Positions 24,914-33,168 of a stretch of 59,045 bases of DNA are shown here, piece by piece. A program made the translations under genes and the position numbers. Below the pieces are notes generated by a model. The model did no database searches. It was not told where the DNA came from and saw only the letters and a list, made by a program, of their open reading frames with translations. This DNA comes from Kocuria sp. (GTDB lineage Bacteria; Actinomycetota; Actinomycetes; Actinomycetales; Micrococcaceae), in NCBI GenBank assembly GCA_031179495.1, contig JAPSHS010000003.1, forward strand, positions 1 through 59,045. The letters run 5' to 3'. Positions within the stretch are counted from its first letter, which is position 1; the number at the start of each line of letters is the position of its first letter.

Positions 24914-25029
24914 CCGGGCAGCACCCGGGCTGTGACGTTCGACCGCGCCGTGTGGAGCTCGGTGGCCGCACGGGCCGTGCTGCTGAGGCCGGCGACAGCC
25001 TCGAGCACGCGGAGTTCGGTGATATCCAC
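24914..25029 (-). pseudogene. LysR-family regulator, N-terminal fragment
   Basis: From a GTG at 25029 the minus strand reads VDITELRVLEAVAGLSSTAR followed by AATELHTARSNVTARV. This is the LysR winged helix-turn-helix, after which the frame loses family character and collides with the GlxA remnant. Only about 38 of an expected 300 residues remain. It is divergent from the nitronate monooxygenase-like gene at 25268, the usual position of a LysR regulator relative to its target. Confidence 0.65.
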
Positions 25030-25267
25030 GGACGATCCTCGCGCTGCCAACACATCGTGAAGGACGGGGGACGCATCAGCGCAGGCCCTCCCGACATCAC
25101 CTACAGCGATGGAGCCGATCTGGAAGAATCGTCGGTGTCGCCCGCTGCCTGGCAGAGGGGTCGAAGCATGAATGTCGCATCGGAACCGGAGTTCGCACCT
25201 CAGCGACCGTGTGCGATAGGTCGACACGCAAGCACCGTACGGTTCGACGTCACAGTCAGGAGGAACC

Positions 25268-26335
25268 ATGAGCGTGCTGACGAGCCGGGCTGAGGCGTTC
25301 TGCGCCCGCTTCGGCGTGGACCTGCCCATCCTGCTGGCCCCCATGGCGGGAGCCTGCCCACCCGCGCTCTCGGCCGCGGTCATGGCGGGCGGCGGTATGG
25401 GCGCCTGTGGTGCGTTGCTGATGCCGCCCGCGGCGATCGTTTCCTGGGCCGATGAGGTGCGACCCGCAGGCGGACCGTTCCAGATCAACCTGTGGATACC
25501 GGATCCCGCGCCCGGACGTGACCGTGCCCATGAGGCACGAGTGCGCGAGTTCCTCGGCCACTGGGGACCACCGGTTCCGGAGGAGGCCGGCGATGCCGTA
25601 CCGCCGGACTTCCGCGCCCAGTGCGCGGCACTGCTGGAGGCGGGGCCGCCGATCGTCTCCTCCATCATGGGGCTGTACCCCCAGGACTTCGTGGCGCAGC
25701 TCAAGGACCGGAGCATCGCCTGGTTCGCGACCGTGTCCACAGTGGCCGAAGCTCGGGCCGCCGAGGCGGCCGGGGCGGACGTCATCGTGGCCCAGGGGGC
25801 AGAGGCCGGAGGGCACCGCGCCAGTTTCGACGCGACCAGGGCCGAGCAGCAGTTGGTGGGCTTGTTCGCGCTGCTGCCAGCTGTGGTCGATGCCGTGAGC
25901 GTGCCGGTGGTCGCCACCGGAGGCATCGCTGATGGGCGCGGCGCCGCGGCAGCTCTGGCGCTGGGTGCCAGCGCGGCACAGATCGGCACCGGCTTCCTGC
26001 GCTGCCCCGAGACGGGAATCCATCCTGCCTGGGCCGAAGCCCTCACCTCCACATCATCCGAGGACACGATGGTGAGCCGTGTCTTCAGCGGCCGCGCCGG
26101 ACGCAGCATCACCACGGACTACGTCAGGGCCGCGACCGCCGAGAACGCCCCGCCCCCGGCGCCCTACCCGGTCCAGCGCGGCCTGACCGCCGCCATGCGG
26201 GCGGCCGGGCAGGAGGCCGGCGACATCCACCGGATGCAAGCCTGGGCCGGCCAATCGGCCGCACTGGCCCCAGCGGAGCCCGCCGACAGATTGACCCGGC
26301 GCATCTGGGAAGACGCACAAGCACTCCTGACCTGA
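25268..26335 (+). CDS. Nitronate monooxygenase-like flavin enzyme
   Basis: 355 residues from ATG 25268 with a CAGGAGGAACC ribosome site. An FMN-dependent TIM barrel is shown by PILLAPMAGA near the N terminus, WFATVSTVAEARAAEAAGAD, the phosphate-binding QGAEAGGHR loop and VVATGGIADGRG, then ASAAQIGTGFL. The histidine of AGGHR corresponds to the catalytic base of class I nitronate monooxygenases. Such enzymes oxidise propionate-3-nitronate or other nitronates to less toxic products. Its presumed LysR regulator next door is destroyed, so expression may now be constitutive or lost. Confidence 0.9.
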   Translation: MSVLTSRAEAFCARFGVDLPILLAPMAGACPPALSAAVMAGGGMGACGALLMPPAAIVSWADEVRPAGGPFQINLWIPDPAPGRDRAHEARVREFLGHWGPPVPEEAGDAVPPDFRAQCAALLEAGPPIVSSIMGLYPQDFVAQLKDRSIAWFATVSTVAEARAAEAAGADVIVAQGAEAGGHRASFDATRAEQQLVGLFALLPAVVDAVSVPVVATGGIADGRGAAAALALGASAAQIGTGFLRCPETGIHPAWAEALTSTSSEDTMVSRVFSGRAGRSITTDYVRAATAENAPPPAPYPVQRGLTAAMRAAGQEAGDIHRMQAWAGQSAALAPAEPADRLTRRIWEDAQALLT

Positions 26336-26382
26336 CGCTGAACCTCTCTCATGCAGCCCGATGGTGCTGAGCTGTGTGGGCT

Positions 26383-26634
26383 TCAGCCCTCGCAGTCCGT
26401 GCAGCACCGCACCTCGCCGGGCTGGTGGGCGAGCCGGGAACGGCGGCGGAACAGGAAGCAGGAGGCGCAGGCGAACGCGTCGTCCTGTTCCGGGACGACG
26501 GCCAGGGTGGGCTCTTCGTGGGAGAGATCGGCTCCGGGGAGGTCGACGCCCTCGGCGGCGTCGACCTCCCCGACGTCGTTCCCGCCCCCGAACCGGCGAG
26601 TCCGGTCGTAGCCGGTGTCGTTCGCCGCGGCCAC
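26383..26634 (-). CDS. DUF4193-family zinc-ribbon-like protein, truncated paralog
   Basis: 83 residues if started at GTG 26634; no strong ribosome site is seen. From about residue 22 on it parallels the DUF4193 protein at 58489-58794: AAEGVDLPGADLSHEE, VVPEQDDAFACASCFL, RSRLAHQPGEVRCCTDCE. The two CxxC pairs expected to hold zinc are kept (CASC and CTDC). The N-terminal 20 residues are unlike the usual MATDYD opening, and the frame is open further upstream into unrelated sequence. It is either a shortened functional paralog or a gene with a replaced front. The role of DUF4193 is unknown. Confidence 0.55.
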   Translation of the reverse strand: MAAANDTGYDRTRRFGGGNDVGEVDAAEGVDLPGADLSHEEPTLAVVPEQDDAFACASCFLFRRRSRLAHQPGEVRCCTDCEG

Positions 26635-26962
26635 CGGCAGGGTCTTCGCAGCACCGCGCAGCGGAGCACTGCAGGTGCCCGCCGCCTCGGCCGGGGTCAC
26701 GCCACCGGCGCAGACCAGCCCCGCCACCACGGCGCTCGCGGCCCGCCACCCGGCCCTGGTCGAGGCCGCCCCAGCGGCAGGGGAGGTGCAGTGGGGGCTC
26801 GAGGGGCGGCCGACGGGCACGGGAAGTCCCCGAGATCGCCGGCCAACGAGCCGCCCCCATGGGCGTACCCATACCGTGGCATCACGGTCGCACATCACCC
26901 TGATACGACGCCGGTCCGGCGCCACCGCAGTCGAGGGGACGCCTCGGGGCGGAGATGTCGGG
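26635..26962. other. Signal-peptide-like fragment, no complete gene
   Basis: The minus-strand frame leading into the DUF4193 paralog contains GWRAASAVVAGLVCAGGVTP followed by AEA, which looks like a secretion signal with its cleavage site, but it lacks a start with a ribosome site. It may be the front of a lost secreted protein fused by deletion to the DUF4193 gene. Nothing else is seen. Confidence 0.3.
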
Positions 26963-27817
26963 TCAGGGCAGAGGGAGGCAGCGGCCGTCGATGGCCTCTC
27001 GCACGAAGCGGAGGTCGGTGACCGGGGGCCACCGGTCGAGGATGTCGTCCACGGGTTCGGGGTGGTCCTCGTCCACGGCCTCGATCGCGACATGGACCAG
27101 TCTGCCCGCGAAGATCTGCAGGCTCACCTGCAGCTCGGTGCCTTCAGGTGCATGGAACCGGGCGTGGACGGGATAGGTGTGGGAGTGGGGCACCACCCGG
27201 ACCACGTCGTCGGGGACCTCGAACTCCACCATGGTGGAGAACTCCTCACCGTCGTCGAAGCAGGACTCCTGTGCGACCGCCCACTGTCCCCGCAGCACCT
27301 GCGCCTCCGGGGTGTCGGCGGCCTGCAGGATCGCCTCCACCACTTCACGCACCTCCGAGGTGATCGGGCGGGTGCGCATCAGGTCCTCCCGCCACACCTC
27401 GGGATCGGTGCCTGCGGCTGCCCGCCGGGCGGCGGCCCGGTCGGCGGCCACCGATGCCAGGACACTGCCCGCCGAGGCCGCGGCCAGCCACCACCGGGGC
27501 CGGGCCACACCGGCGGCCTGCAACCAGCCCACGACCCGCTCATCGGCGGTCTCGGAAACCTCGGCCGAGGCCCAGACCGCCCCGCCGGCCAGGAGACCGG
27601 CGACCACGTGGGCGGGCACGAGCACGGTCCGGTCCCGGTCGGTCGTGAGACCGGCCCACAGCCCGGTCGTCGCGGCCAGGCCCACCCGGTAGGCCCGACG
27701 GCGTACCGGGCTCAGCCGCGCAGGATCCACCAGGCTCAACGCGCCGAAGGCGGCAGCGGACGTCACCCCGAACACCGGTGAGGTCGGATCGACGAACTCG
27801 GTCAGTACGTGGTGCAT
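26963..27817 (-). CDS. Hypothetical protein with N-terminal membrane segments
   Basis: 284 residues from ATG at 27817 with AAGGA eight bases upstream. The first 140 residues contain several moderately hydrophobic stretches (about 14-30, 43-56, 68-85 and 106-122), consistent with two to four membrane helices. Residues 150-284 are soluble and acidic, with an EFSTMVEFEVPDDVVRVVPH segment and a CFDDGEE element. No family is recognised. The soluble half could be a regulatory or binding domain on the cytoplasmic side. It is a single-gene unit in the decayed zone and looks intact. Confidence 0.65.
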   Translation of the reverse strand: MHHVLTEFVDPTSPVFGVTSAAAFGALSLVDPARLSPVRRRAYRVGLAATTGLWAGLTTDRDRTVLVPAHVVAGLLAGGAVWASAEVSETADERVVGWLQAAGVARPRWWLAAASAGSVLASVAADRAAARRAAAGTDPEVWREDLMRTRPITSEVREVVEAILQAADTPEAQVLRGQWAVAQESCFDDGEEFSTMVEFEVPDDVVRVVPHSHTYPVHARFHAPEGTELQVSLQIFAGRLVHVAIEAVDEDHPEPVDDILDRWPPVTDLRFVREAIDGRCLPLP

Positions 27818-28259
27818 GCAGGCGTCCTTTCGAGCTGGTGCCCATCACCCTACGCGCGGATCTGCTGCCCCACCCGTACCGGGGACACCCCGCGGTTCGC
27901 CCTCGCGCACACGTCGGGGCTCCGGCCGGTTCCTGGTTCCGGGCGATCCACGACGCCCGACCATGGCGGGTACCCCGAGCGATCCCTGGAGACGGAGAAC
28001 GTCTCCGGTGCTGCACCCAGCACGATGGTGTCAACGTCGGTGGAACGCACGGCCCCAGGTCCCAGCCCGTCACCGAACCGCCCTGCCCCAGGCCGACAGG
28101 CACCGCTGGTGCTGTGCAACCGCCGCACACCGTTCCTCCTCGCCATCATGGCCCCCTACCGGTCAAGCGCAAGCAGCGCAGACCTGCCGGGTCGTCAGCC
28201 GCGAGCGAGCTCCACCGGCTGGACGGTGCCTAGGGCCGGGGGAGGGGGTGACGTTGACG
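27818..28259. other. No gene recognised
   Basis: The first 60 bases hold the upstream region of the minus-strand gene. The remainder has open frames without ribosome sites or recognisable translations. It borders a recombinase remnant and is probably debris. Confidence 0.35.
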
Positions 28260-28373
28260 GCCACGGACAGCTCCCCGGGGCAGTTCGTCCAAGTACTCGG
28301 AGGTCGTGCTCACCGAGGCATGGCCCAGCAGCTGGGCGACGACCTCCACGTCCCAGCCCTCGGCCAGCGGGAT
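28260..28373 (-). pseudogene. Tyrosine recombinase (phage integrase) C-terminal fragment
   Basis: The minus strand reads DIPLAEGWDVEVVAQLLGHA followed by SVSTTSEYLDELP. This is the H-x-x-x-x-T-x-x-x-Y end of the integrase catalytic domain: LLGHAS with the conserved histidine and STTSEYL with the nucleophile tyrosine. Nothing upstream restores the arginine-containing part. About 38 of roughly 350 residues remain, so it is a scar of an integrated element. Confidence 0.7.
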
Positions 28374-28558
28374 ATCGGTCGGGGTGGGCGGCAGGGCCGG
28401 CGCGGCACCCCGTCCGCATGCGGCGCGCATCGATGGATGCTCCGGCGAGCACGGCGGGGCGACGTCACGAACAGGCACCTGGGCCGGGACGTTGACAGCC
28501 CGGTGCCGTGCGCGGACGCTGGAGCCCAGATGTCGTCTCGGGGAACGGCGGTCGGTCG

Positions 28559-29377
28559 ATGGCGGAGCACCTCAGTGTCGAGACCCCGGTGGGGGCCCTG
28601 GCGGTCCGGACCACCGGCGCGCCTGGGCGGCCGGTGGCGCTGCTGTGGCACAGCCTGTTCGTCGACGACCGCTCCTGGGCCCGGGTCGAGCCGGACTTCG
28701 CGGCCGACCACCGGCTGGTGCTCATCACGGGCCCCGGCCACGGCCGGAGCCCGGGCCCGGGGCGGCGCTACAGTCTGGAGGACTGCGCGGCCGCCGCTCT
28801 CGCGGTGCTCGACGCGCTGGAGACCCAGGAGCCGGTGGACTGGGTGGGCAACGCCTGGGGCGGGCACGTCGGCGTCGTCTTCGCCGCCACCTGGCCGCAG
28901 CGCTGCCGCAGCCTGGTCGCCGCCGGCACTCCCGTCCACGCCTACCGGCTCAAGGACCGGCTGCGGGTCCAGACGCTGCTGGCGCTCTACCGGGCCGTCG
29001 GGCCCGTGCCGTACCTGCAGAAGGCGGTCGCCGAGGCGCTGCTGTCCGCGCGGACCCGGGAGCGCGACCCGGAGGCCCTGGAGCTGGTGCGGACCTCGTT
29101 CGCCGGCGCCGACCGCGCCGGGATGATCAACGCGATCGAGTCCATCTCCCTGCGCCGGCCCGACCTGACGCCCATGCTCCCGCTCGTGGTCGTGCCCACC
29201 CTGTTCATCACCGGCTCCGACCACCCCGACTGGACGCCTGCCCAGGCGGAGGCCGCCAGCCGGCTGCTCCCCCACGGATCCGCACTGACGGTCGATCACG
29301 CGGCCTATCTCGTACCGCTGGAAGCACCGGCAGAAGTCGCTCGGGCGGTTCGCGAGCTCTGGTCTCGGGCTGCATGA
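28559..29377 (+). CDS. Alpha/beta-hydrolase fold protein with Ala at the nucleophile position
   Basis: 272 residues from ATG 28559. The fold is clear: LLWHSLFVDDRSW with an HS oxyanion segment, GPGHGRSPGPG, the elbow VGNAWGGHVGV, FITGSDHPDW with acid D221, and DHAAYLVPLEAP with H247. The elbow reads G97-N98-A99-W100-G101, so the serine of the usual GxSxG is alanine. Acid and histidine are kept. It could be a cofactor-less oxygenase-like or lyase-type member, or a non-hydrolytic protein. A longer in-frame start upstream exists but lacks family sequence. Confidence 0.85.
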   Translation: MAEHLSVETPVGALAVRTTGAPGRPVALLWHSLFVDDRSWARVEPDFAADHRLVLITGPGHGRSPGPGRRYSLEDCAAAALAVLDALETQEPVDWVGNAWGGHVGVVFAATWPQRCRSLVAAGTPVHAYRLKDRLRVQTLLALYRAVGPVPYLQKAVAEALLSARTRERDPEALELVRTSFAGADRAGMINAIESISLRRPDLTPMLPLVVVPTLFITGSDHPDWTPAQAEAASRLLPHGSALTVDHAAYLVPLEAPAEVARAVRELWSRAA

Positions 29378-29479
29378 AACACCTGCCGTGAAACATCGTC
29401 GCAGCCATCCACCGTGAAACGCTGAGCGGGAGACCTCGAACGTCCCGCAACGGCGACGTCCCGTTCCCCGAGGGACGGA

Positions 29480-30176
29480 GCGGGACCTCGGAGGTGGGGT
29501 GCGGCCAGGGCGACACGTCCCACCGTGTGCACCGCGTACTCGTCGAGGGTGGCGCGATGGATCCGGTGCGTCGGGGCGGAGTCGAGGAGGGCGTGCAGCA
29601 TTCCCGGCACGAAGGCATCGCCGGCTCCGCCGGTGTCGACGACGGGGACGGGGCGGAGCGACCGACAGGCCGTGGTCTCCGGCGCGAAGGCAGTACTCAC
29701 GCGGCCGCGGGCCGCGAGCGGCGCCCATCGCCGCCGGCCGGCCGGCAATGTCGGCCGGCAAGCTGCCTGGGTACAGCCCTGCGGCATCCTCGTCGCTCGT
29801 CGTCACGAGGTGGGCCGGCCGAGCCGGGAATTCCACCCGGGGCCGGACGTCTTCTGGCCGGCCATGACATCGGGACGAATGACGGCGTCGAAGCTGAGCA
29901 GCGTCGAGGGCACAGTGTCGGCGAAGGCGGTGTGCACCGCGGTTGCCCCGAGGTCCGTCAGCGCCCCGATCGAACCGGGGCGCACCAGCGCCGCGCCCGC
30001 CACGTCGGGCACCGGGCACTGCCCGTCCGAGCCGACTCGTCGTGGGCTGTCCCCGAGCCGTCGAGGGTGTCCACCGCCGGAGGAGTCGGCCGGGAACCGG
30101 TGTGGCCAGGTGGCGGGGCCACGCCGGCCTCGTCGAGATGACGGTCGATCCGGGTGCCGATGGTCGAGAGGGGCAC
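29480..30176 (-). pseudogene. PfkB-family sugar kinase, frameshifted
   Basis: Pieces in different minus-strand frames follow the PfkB order: TIGTRIDRHLDEAGVA and PPAVDTLDGSGTAHDE (30170 to 30040), VAGAALVRPGSIGALTDLGA and LLSFDAVIRPDV (about 30005 to 29860), HLVTTSDEDAAGLYPG (about 29810 to 29765), then VPVVDTGGAGDAFVPGMLHA, which carries the catalytic DTGGAGD loop (about 29660 to 29595), and a VHTVGRVALAAP helix. Several frame changes are needed. The sugar specificity cannot be read. Confidence 0.7.
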
Positions 30177-30180
30177 GAAG

Positions 30181-30217
30181 CCGGGGGCGCGGGCCGCTGT
30201 GCGGTCGGCGCCCCCGG
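30181..30217 (-). terminator. Terminator of TRAP transporter operon
   Basis: Perfect 10-bp stem CCGGGGGCGC (30181-30190) with GCGCCCCCGG (30208-30217), starting 17 bases after the stop of the binding-protein gene. Confidence 0.75.
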
Positions 30218-30233
30218 CGGGGGACCGGGCCGG

Positions 30234-31256
30234 TCAGTCCTGCCCGGCGGAGTCCCGGATGTCCTGGTAGAGCTCCAGCTGCTCGCCGTCCAGGTTGTTC
30301 AGGAAGTAGTCCTGGGCCTGGCTCCGGAAGGCCTCGACGTCGACGTCCTCGATGACCTCCGGGGTGCCGGCGGTCTCCCACTCGTCGAGGACCTCCTGCT
30401 CCGCGGTCCGGGCGCACTCCAGGTTGTCGGCGCGGGCGTCGCGCACGGCCTCGGTCAGTGCGGTCTGCTGCTCCTCGGAGAGCCCGTTCCAGGTGTTCGC
30501 GTTGATCACGACGAGCTGGGAGCCCACGGAGTGACGGTTGAGGCTGACGTAGTCCTGGACCTCGTCGAAGCTGTTCTGCGCGGTCAGGGTGACCGGGTTC
30601 TCCTGACCGTCCACCGTGCCCTGCTGCAGGGCGAGGTAGATCTCCTCGAAGGCCACCGCCACCGGTTCCGCGCCGAGGGCCTCGGCGTTCTGCAGGTGCA
30701 CCGGGGAGTCGGGGAAGCGGATGCGCAGGTTGTCGAGGTCCGCTGGTGTGCGGATGGGCGAGTTGGCGGAGAAGGTCCGGTCGCCGTAGTACCAGACGTC
30801 CAGGATCTTCGCCCCGGTCTCGGCCTCGAAGTCCTCCTTCATCTGCTGCGCGGCTTCGGACTCGTCGAACCAGGAGAAGAGGTGGTCGACGTCGTCGAAG
30901 GCGTAGGCCATGTCCATCACCCCGATCGGCTCGAAGGTGGCTGCCAGCCCGGAGGAGCCCTGCAGGTCCAGGGCGATGTCCCCGGACATCACGGAGGTGA
31001 AGCGGTCGGTGTCCCCGCCCAGCTGGCTGGACGGGAAGAGCTCCACCTCGAGGTCCTGGTCAGCGACGGACTCCTGCACGAGCACGGCACCGCACCGGTT
31101 GTGCGGGTGGTCCTCGGGGTAGCTGTTGGCGAAGCTGAGCGTCTGGGCGCCTCCTTCGCCTCCGCTTCCGCTGTCCCCGCCGGCGCAGCCGGTGAGGAGG
31201 CCGAGGGCCAGGGGCAGGCTGACGGCGGCGGCCAGGCGGCGGGTGGTGGATCGCAT
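30234..31256 (-). CDS. TRAP transporter substrate-binding protein (DctP family)
   Basis: 340 residues from ATG at 31256 with AGGAG seven bases upstream. It is a lipoprotein: basic start, hydrophobic stretch and lipobox LTGC with C24. The mature part shows the family LSFANSYPEDHPHN opening, ADLDNLRIRFPDSPVHLQNA with the conserved arginine that pairs with a substrate carboxylate, ALGAEPV, and YLALQQGTVDGQENPVTL. It should bind an organic acid outside the membrane and deliver it to the DctQ/DctM permease encoded just upstream. The neighbouring shikimate genes make shikimate, quinate or dehydroshikimate the likely ligand; that is inference. Confidence 0.92.
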   Translation of the reverse strand: MRSTTRRLAAAVSLPLALGLLTGCAGGDSGSGGEGGAQTLSFANSYPEDHPHNRCGAVLVQESVADQDLEVELFPSSQLGGDTDRFTSVMSGDIALDLQGSSGLAATFEPIGVMDMAYAFDDVDHLFSWFDESEAAQQMKEDFEAETGAKILDVWYYGDRTFSANSPIRTPADLDNLRIRFPDSPVHLQNAEALGAEPVAVAFEEIYLALQQGTVDGQENPVTLTAQNSFDEVQDYVSLNRHSVGSQLVVINANTWNGLSEEQQTALTEAVRDARADNLECARTAEQEVLDEWETAGTPEVIEDVDVEAFRSQAQDYFLNNLDGEQLELYQDIRDSAGQD

Positions 31257-31324
31257 GGTGTTCTCCTGTGGGTCGGTGAGGTGGGTCTGGGACGTGGGGT
31301 GTCGGCGTGGATCGGTGGGACCGG

Positions 31325-32599
31325 CTACAGGCCGAGCAGGGCTGGCAGGCCGGTGACGACCGGTGGGAAGAAGGTGATGATCAGCTGGACGATGACCAGA
31401 GGGATGAGGAAGACCGCGATGCCGCGGAAGACCTCGTCCACGCCCCTGCGGGTCACCGAGCTCATGACGTAGAGGACGCTGCCCACCGGCGGGGTCAGCA
31501 GCCCGATCATGAGGTTGACGATGATGATCACGCCCAGGTGGACGGGGTCGATGCCGAACTGCATGGCGATGGGCATCAGCACCGGCACGGTGATCATGAT
31601 GACCGCGGTGGCGTCGATGACCATCCCCAGCAGGATCAGCAGCACGTTGATCAGCAGCAGGAACACGATCGGGTTGTCGGTGAAGGAGGTGACGAACTCG
31701 GCGACCTCCTGGGGCACCCGCTCCCGGGCCAGGATCCAGCCCAGCAGTGCGGCCGAGGCCAGGATGAGGGTGATCGACGCCGTGGTCGTGGCCGCCTCAC
31801 GGATCGCGTCCACGATCGAGCGCAGGTTCAGCGTGCGGTAGACGAAGCCCAGGACGACCATGTAGGCCACCCCGACGGCTGCGGCCTCGGTGGGGGTGAA
31901 CAGCCCGAGCAGGATGCCGCCGAGGATGATGATCGGCGCCCCGAGCGGGCCGATCACCCGCAGGGTGGCGGTGCCGAGGGTCGACCAGCTGAACGGGATG
32001 GTCTCCAGGGCCGTGTTGCGGCGGGTCAGCACGAACACGGTGACCGCGAGTCCTGCCGCCATCAAGAAGGCGGGGATCACAGCACCCGCGAACAGCGCGC
32101 CGGTGGACAGGGCCGCCACCGAGGCGTAGATGACCGCGGGGATGGACGGCGGCATCACCGGGGCGATCAGCGCCGAGGCCGCGGTGAGCCCGGAGGCGAA
32201 GCGGAACGTGTAGCCGGCCTTCATCATGGCGGGCACCTGGATCTTGCCCAGGGCTGCGGCGTCGGCCAGGGCGGACCCGCTCATCCAGGAGAAGCCGAGG
32301 CTGGTGGCCACGTTGACGTAGCCGAGGTTGCCGCGGACCCGGCCCAGCAGCGCCAGGGCGAAGTCGAAGATGCGGTCGGCGATGCCGGCGCGGTTGGCGA
32401 TGGAGCCCAGCAGGATGAACAGGGGTACGGCCAGCAGCGGGAAGGATGCGACCCCGTTGAAGGCCTGCCGGAAGCCGAGACCGGCGGAGTTGCCCTCCAT
32501 CAGCATGTACAGGACGCTGGGGCCCAGGAAGGCCAGGCCCACCGGTACCCGGAGGCCGATGAGGACGATGATGAGGGCGGCGAGGATCCAGATGCTCAC
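31325..32599 (-). CDS. TRAP transporter large permease (DctM)
   Basis: 424 residues from GTG at 32599, which overlaps the DctQ stop as GTGA. About 11-12 hydrophobic segments cover the whole length. Family segments include LIGLRVPVGLAFLGPSVLY, FPLLAVPLFILLGSIANRAG, GSALADAAALGKIQVPAMMK, APVMPPSIPAVIYASVA and LTPPVGSVLYVMSSV. It forms the sodium-coupled translocation path with DctQ. The order on the minus strand is Gfo/Idh, dctQ, dctM, dctP, all in one direction. Confidence 0.93.
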   Translation of the reverse strand: MSIWILAALIIVLIGLRVPVGLAFLGPSVLYMLMEGNSAGLGFRQAFNGVASFPLLAVPLFILLGSIANRAGIADRIFDFALALLGRVRGNLGYVNVATSLGFSWMSGSALADAAALGKIQVPAMMKAGYTFRFASGLTAASALIAPVMPPSIPAVIYASVAALSTGALFAGAVIPAFLMAAGLAVTVFVLTRRNTALETIPFSWSTLGTATLRVIGPLGAPIIILGGILLGLFTPTEAAAVGVAYMVVLGFVYRTLNLRSIVDAIREAATTTASITLILASAALLGWILARERVPQEVAEFVTSFTDNPIVFLLLINVLLILLGMVIDATAVIMITVPVLMPIAMQFGIDPVHLGVIIIVNLMIGLLTPPVGSVLYVMSSVTRRGVDEVFRGIAVFLIPLVIVQLIITFFPPVVTGLPALLGL

Positions 32600-33150
32600 G
32601 TGCCGGCTCCTTCCGCGACGATCGGGTCGGGCTCCGCCGCGATCGCGCCGGGCACGAAGATCGCCACGGCCGAGCGGACGGTCAGGGTCAGGATGCCCAC
32701 CAGGGGCAGCAGGTAGATCCACAGCATCGGGATCCCCAGGGCAGGGGTGGACTGGGAGACGGAGTCGGTGAGCAGGAACCACACCTCGTTGAGCAGCAGC
32801 AGGGAGACCACCACGACCAGCACGTGCGTGAGCACGTGCAGCGCCTTCGTGGTCCGCCCGGAGGTGTAGCGGTCGATCACGAGGACCGCGATGTGCAGGC
32901 CGTGGCCGTAGAGGTAGCCGGCCATCAGGAACGTCAGGCCGGCCAGGGCGAAGCGGGAGAGCTCGCCCGCGCCCACCCAGGTGCCGGTGGGCAGATAGCG
33001 CTGGACCGCCTGCATCAGGACGAACACGAAGATCACGAGGATCAGGAGTCCGCCGATCAGCTGTTCCACGTAGCCCAGCCAGCGCAGGACTCCCACTTCC
33101 CGACCGGGCGGGGATTCGGCCGGCGGTGCCGGTTCTCGGGCTGACGACAT
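32596..33150 (-). CDS. TRAP transporter small permease (DctQ)
   Basis: 184 residues from ATG at 33150; GAGGAG lies about 10 bases upstream. Four membrane helices lie at about residues 28-50, 64-84, 105-125 and 140-165, with the QRYLPTGTWVGAGELSRFAL segment between helices 1 and 2 typical of DctQ. It stabilises DctM. The start is 18 bases after the dehydrogenase stop and its own stop overlaps the dctM start, so it is part of one operon. Confidence 0.88.
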   Translation of the reverse strand: MSSAREPAPPAESPPGREVGVLRWLGYVEQLIGGLLILVIFVFVLMQAVQRYLPTGTWVGAGELSRFALAGLTFLMAGYLYGHGLHIAVLVIDRYTSGRTTKALHVLTHVLVVVVSLLLLNEVWFLLTDSVSQSTPALGIPMLWIYLLPLVGILTLTVRSAVAIFVPGAIAAEPDPIVAEGAGT

Positions 33151-33168
33151 GGTCGTCCGCTCCTCTCT

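Noticed and set aside
31307-32716. 469-codon plus-strand open frame opposite the TRAP permease genes
   Set aside because: The translation is an R/D/E/Q/H-rich low-complexity shadow of GC-biased codons on the other strand; dctM and dctQ are unmistakable.
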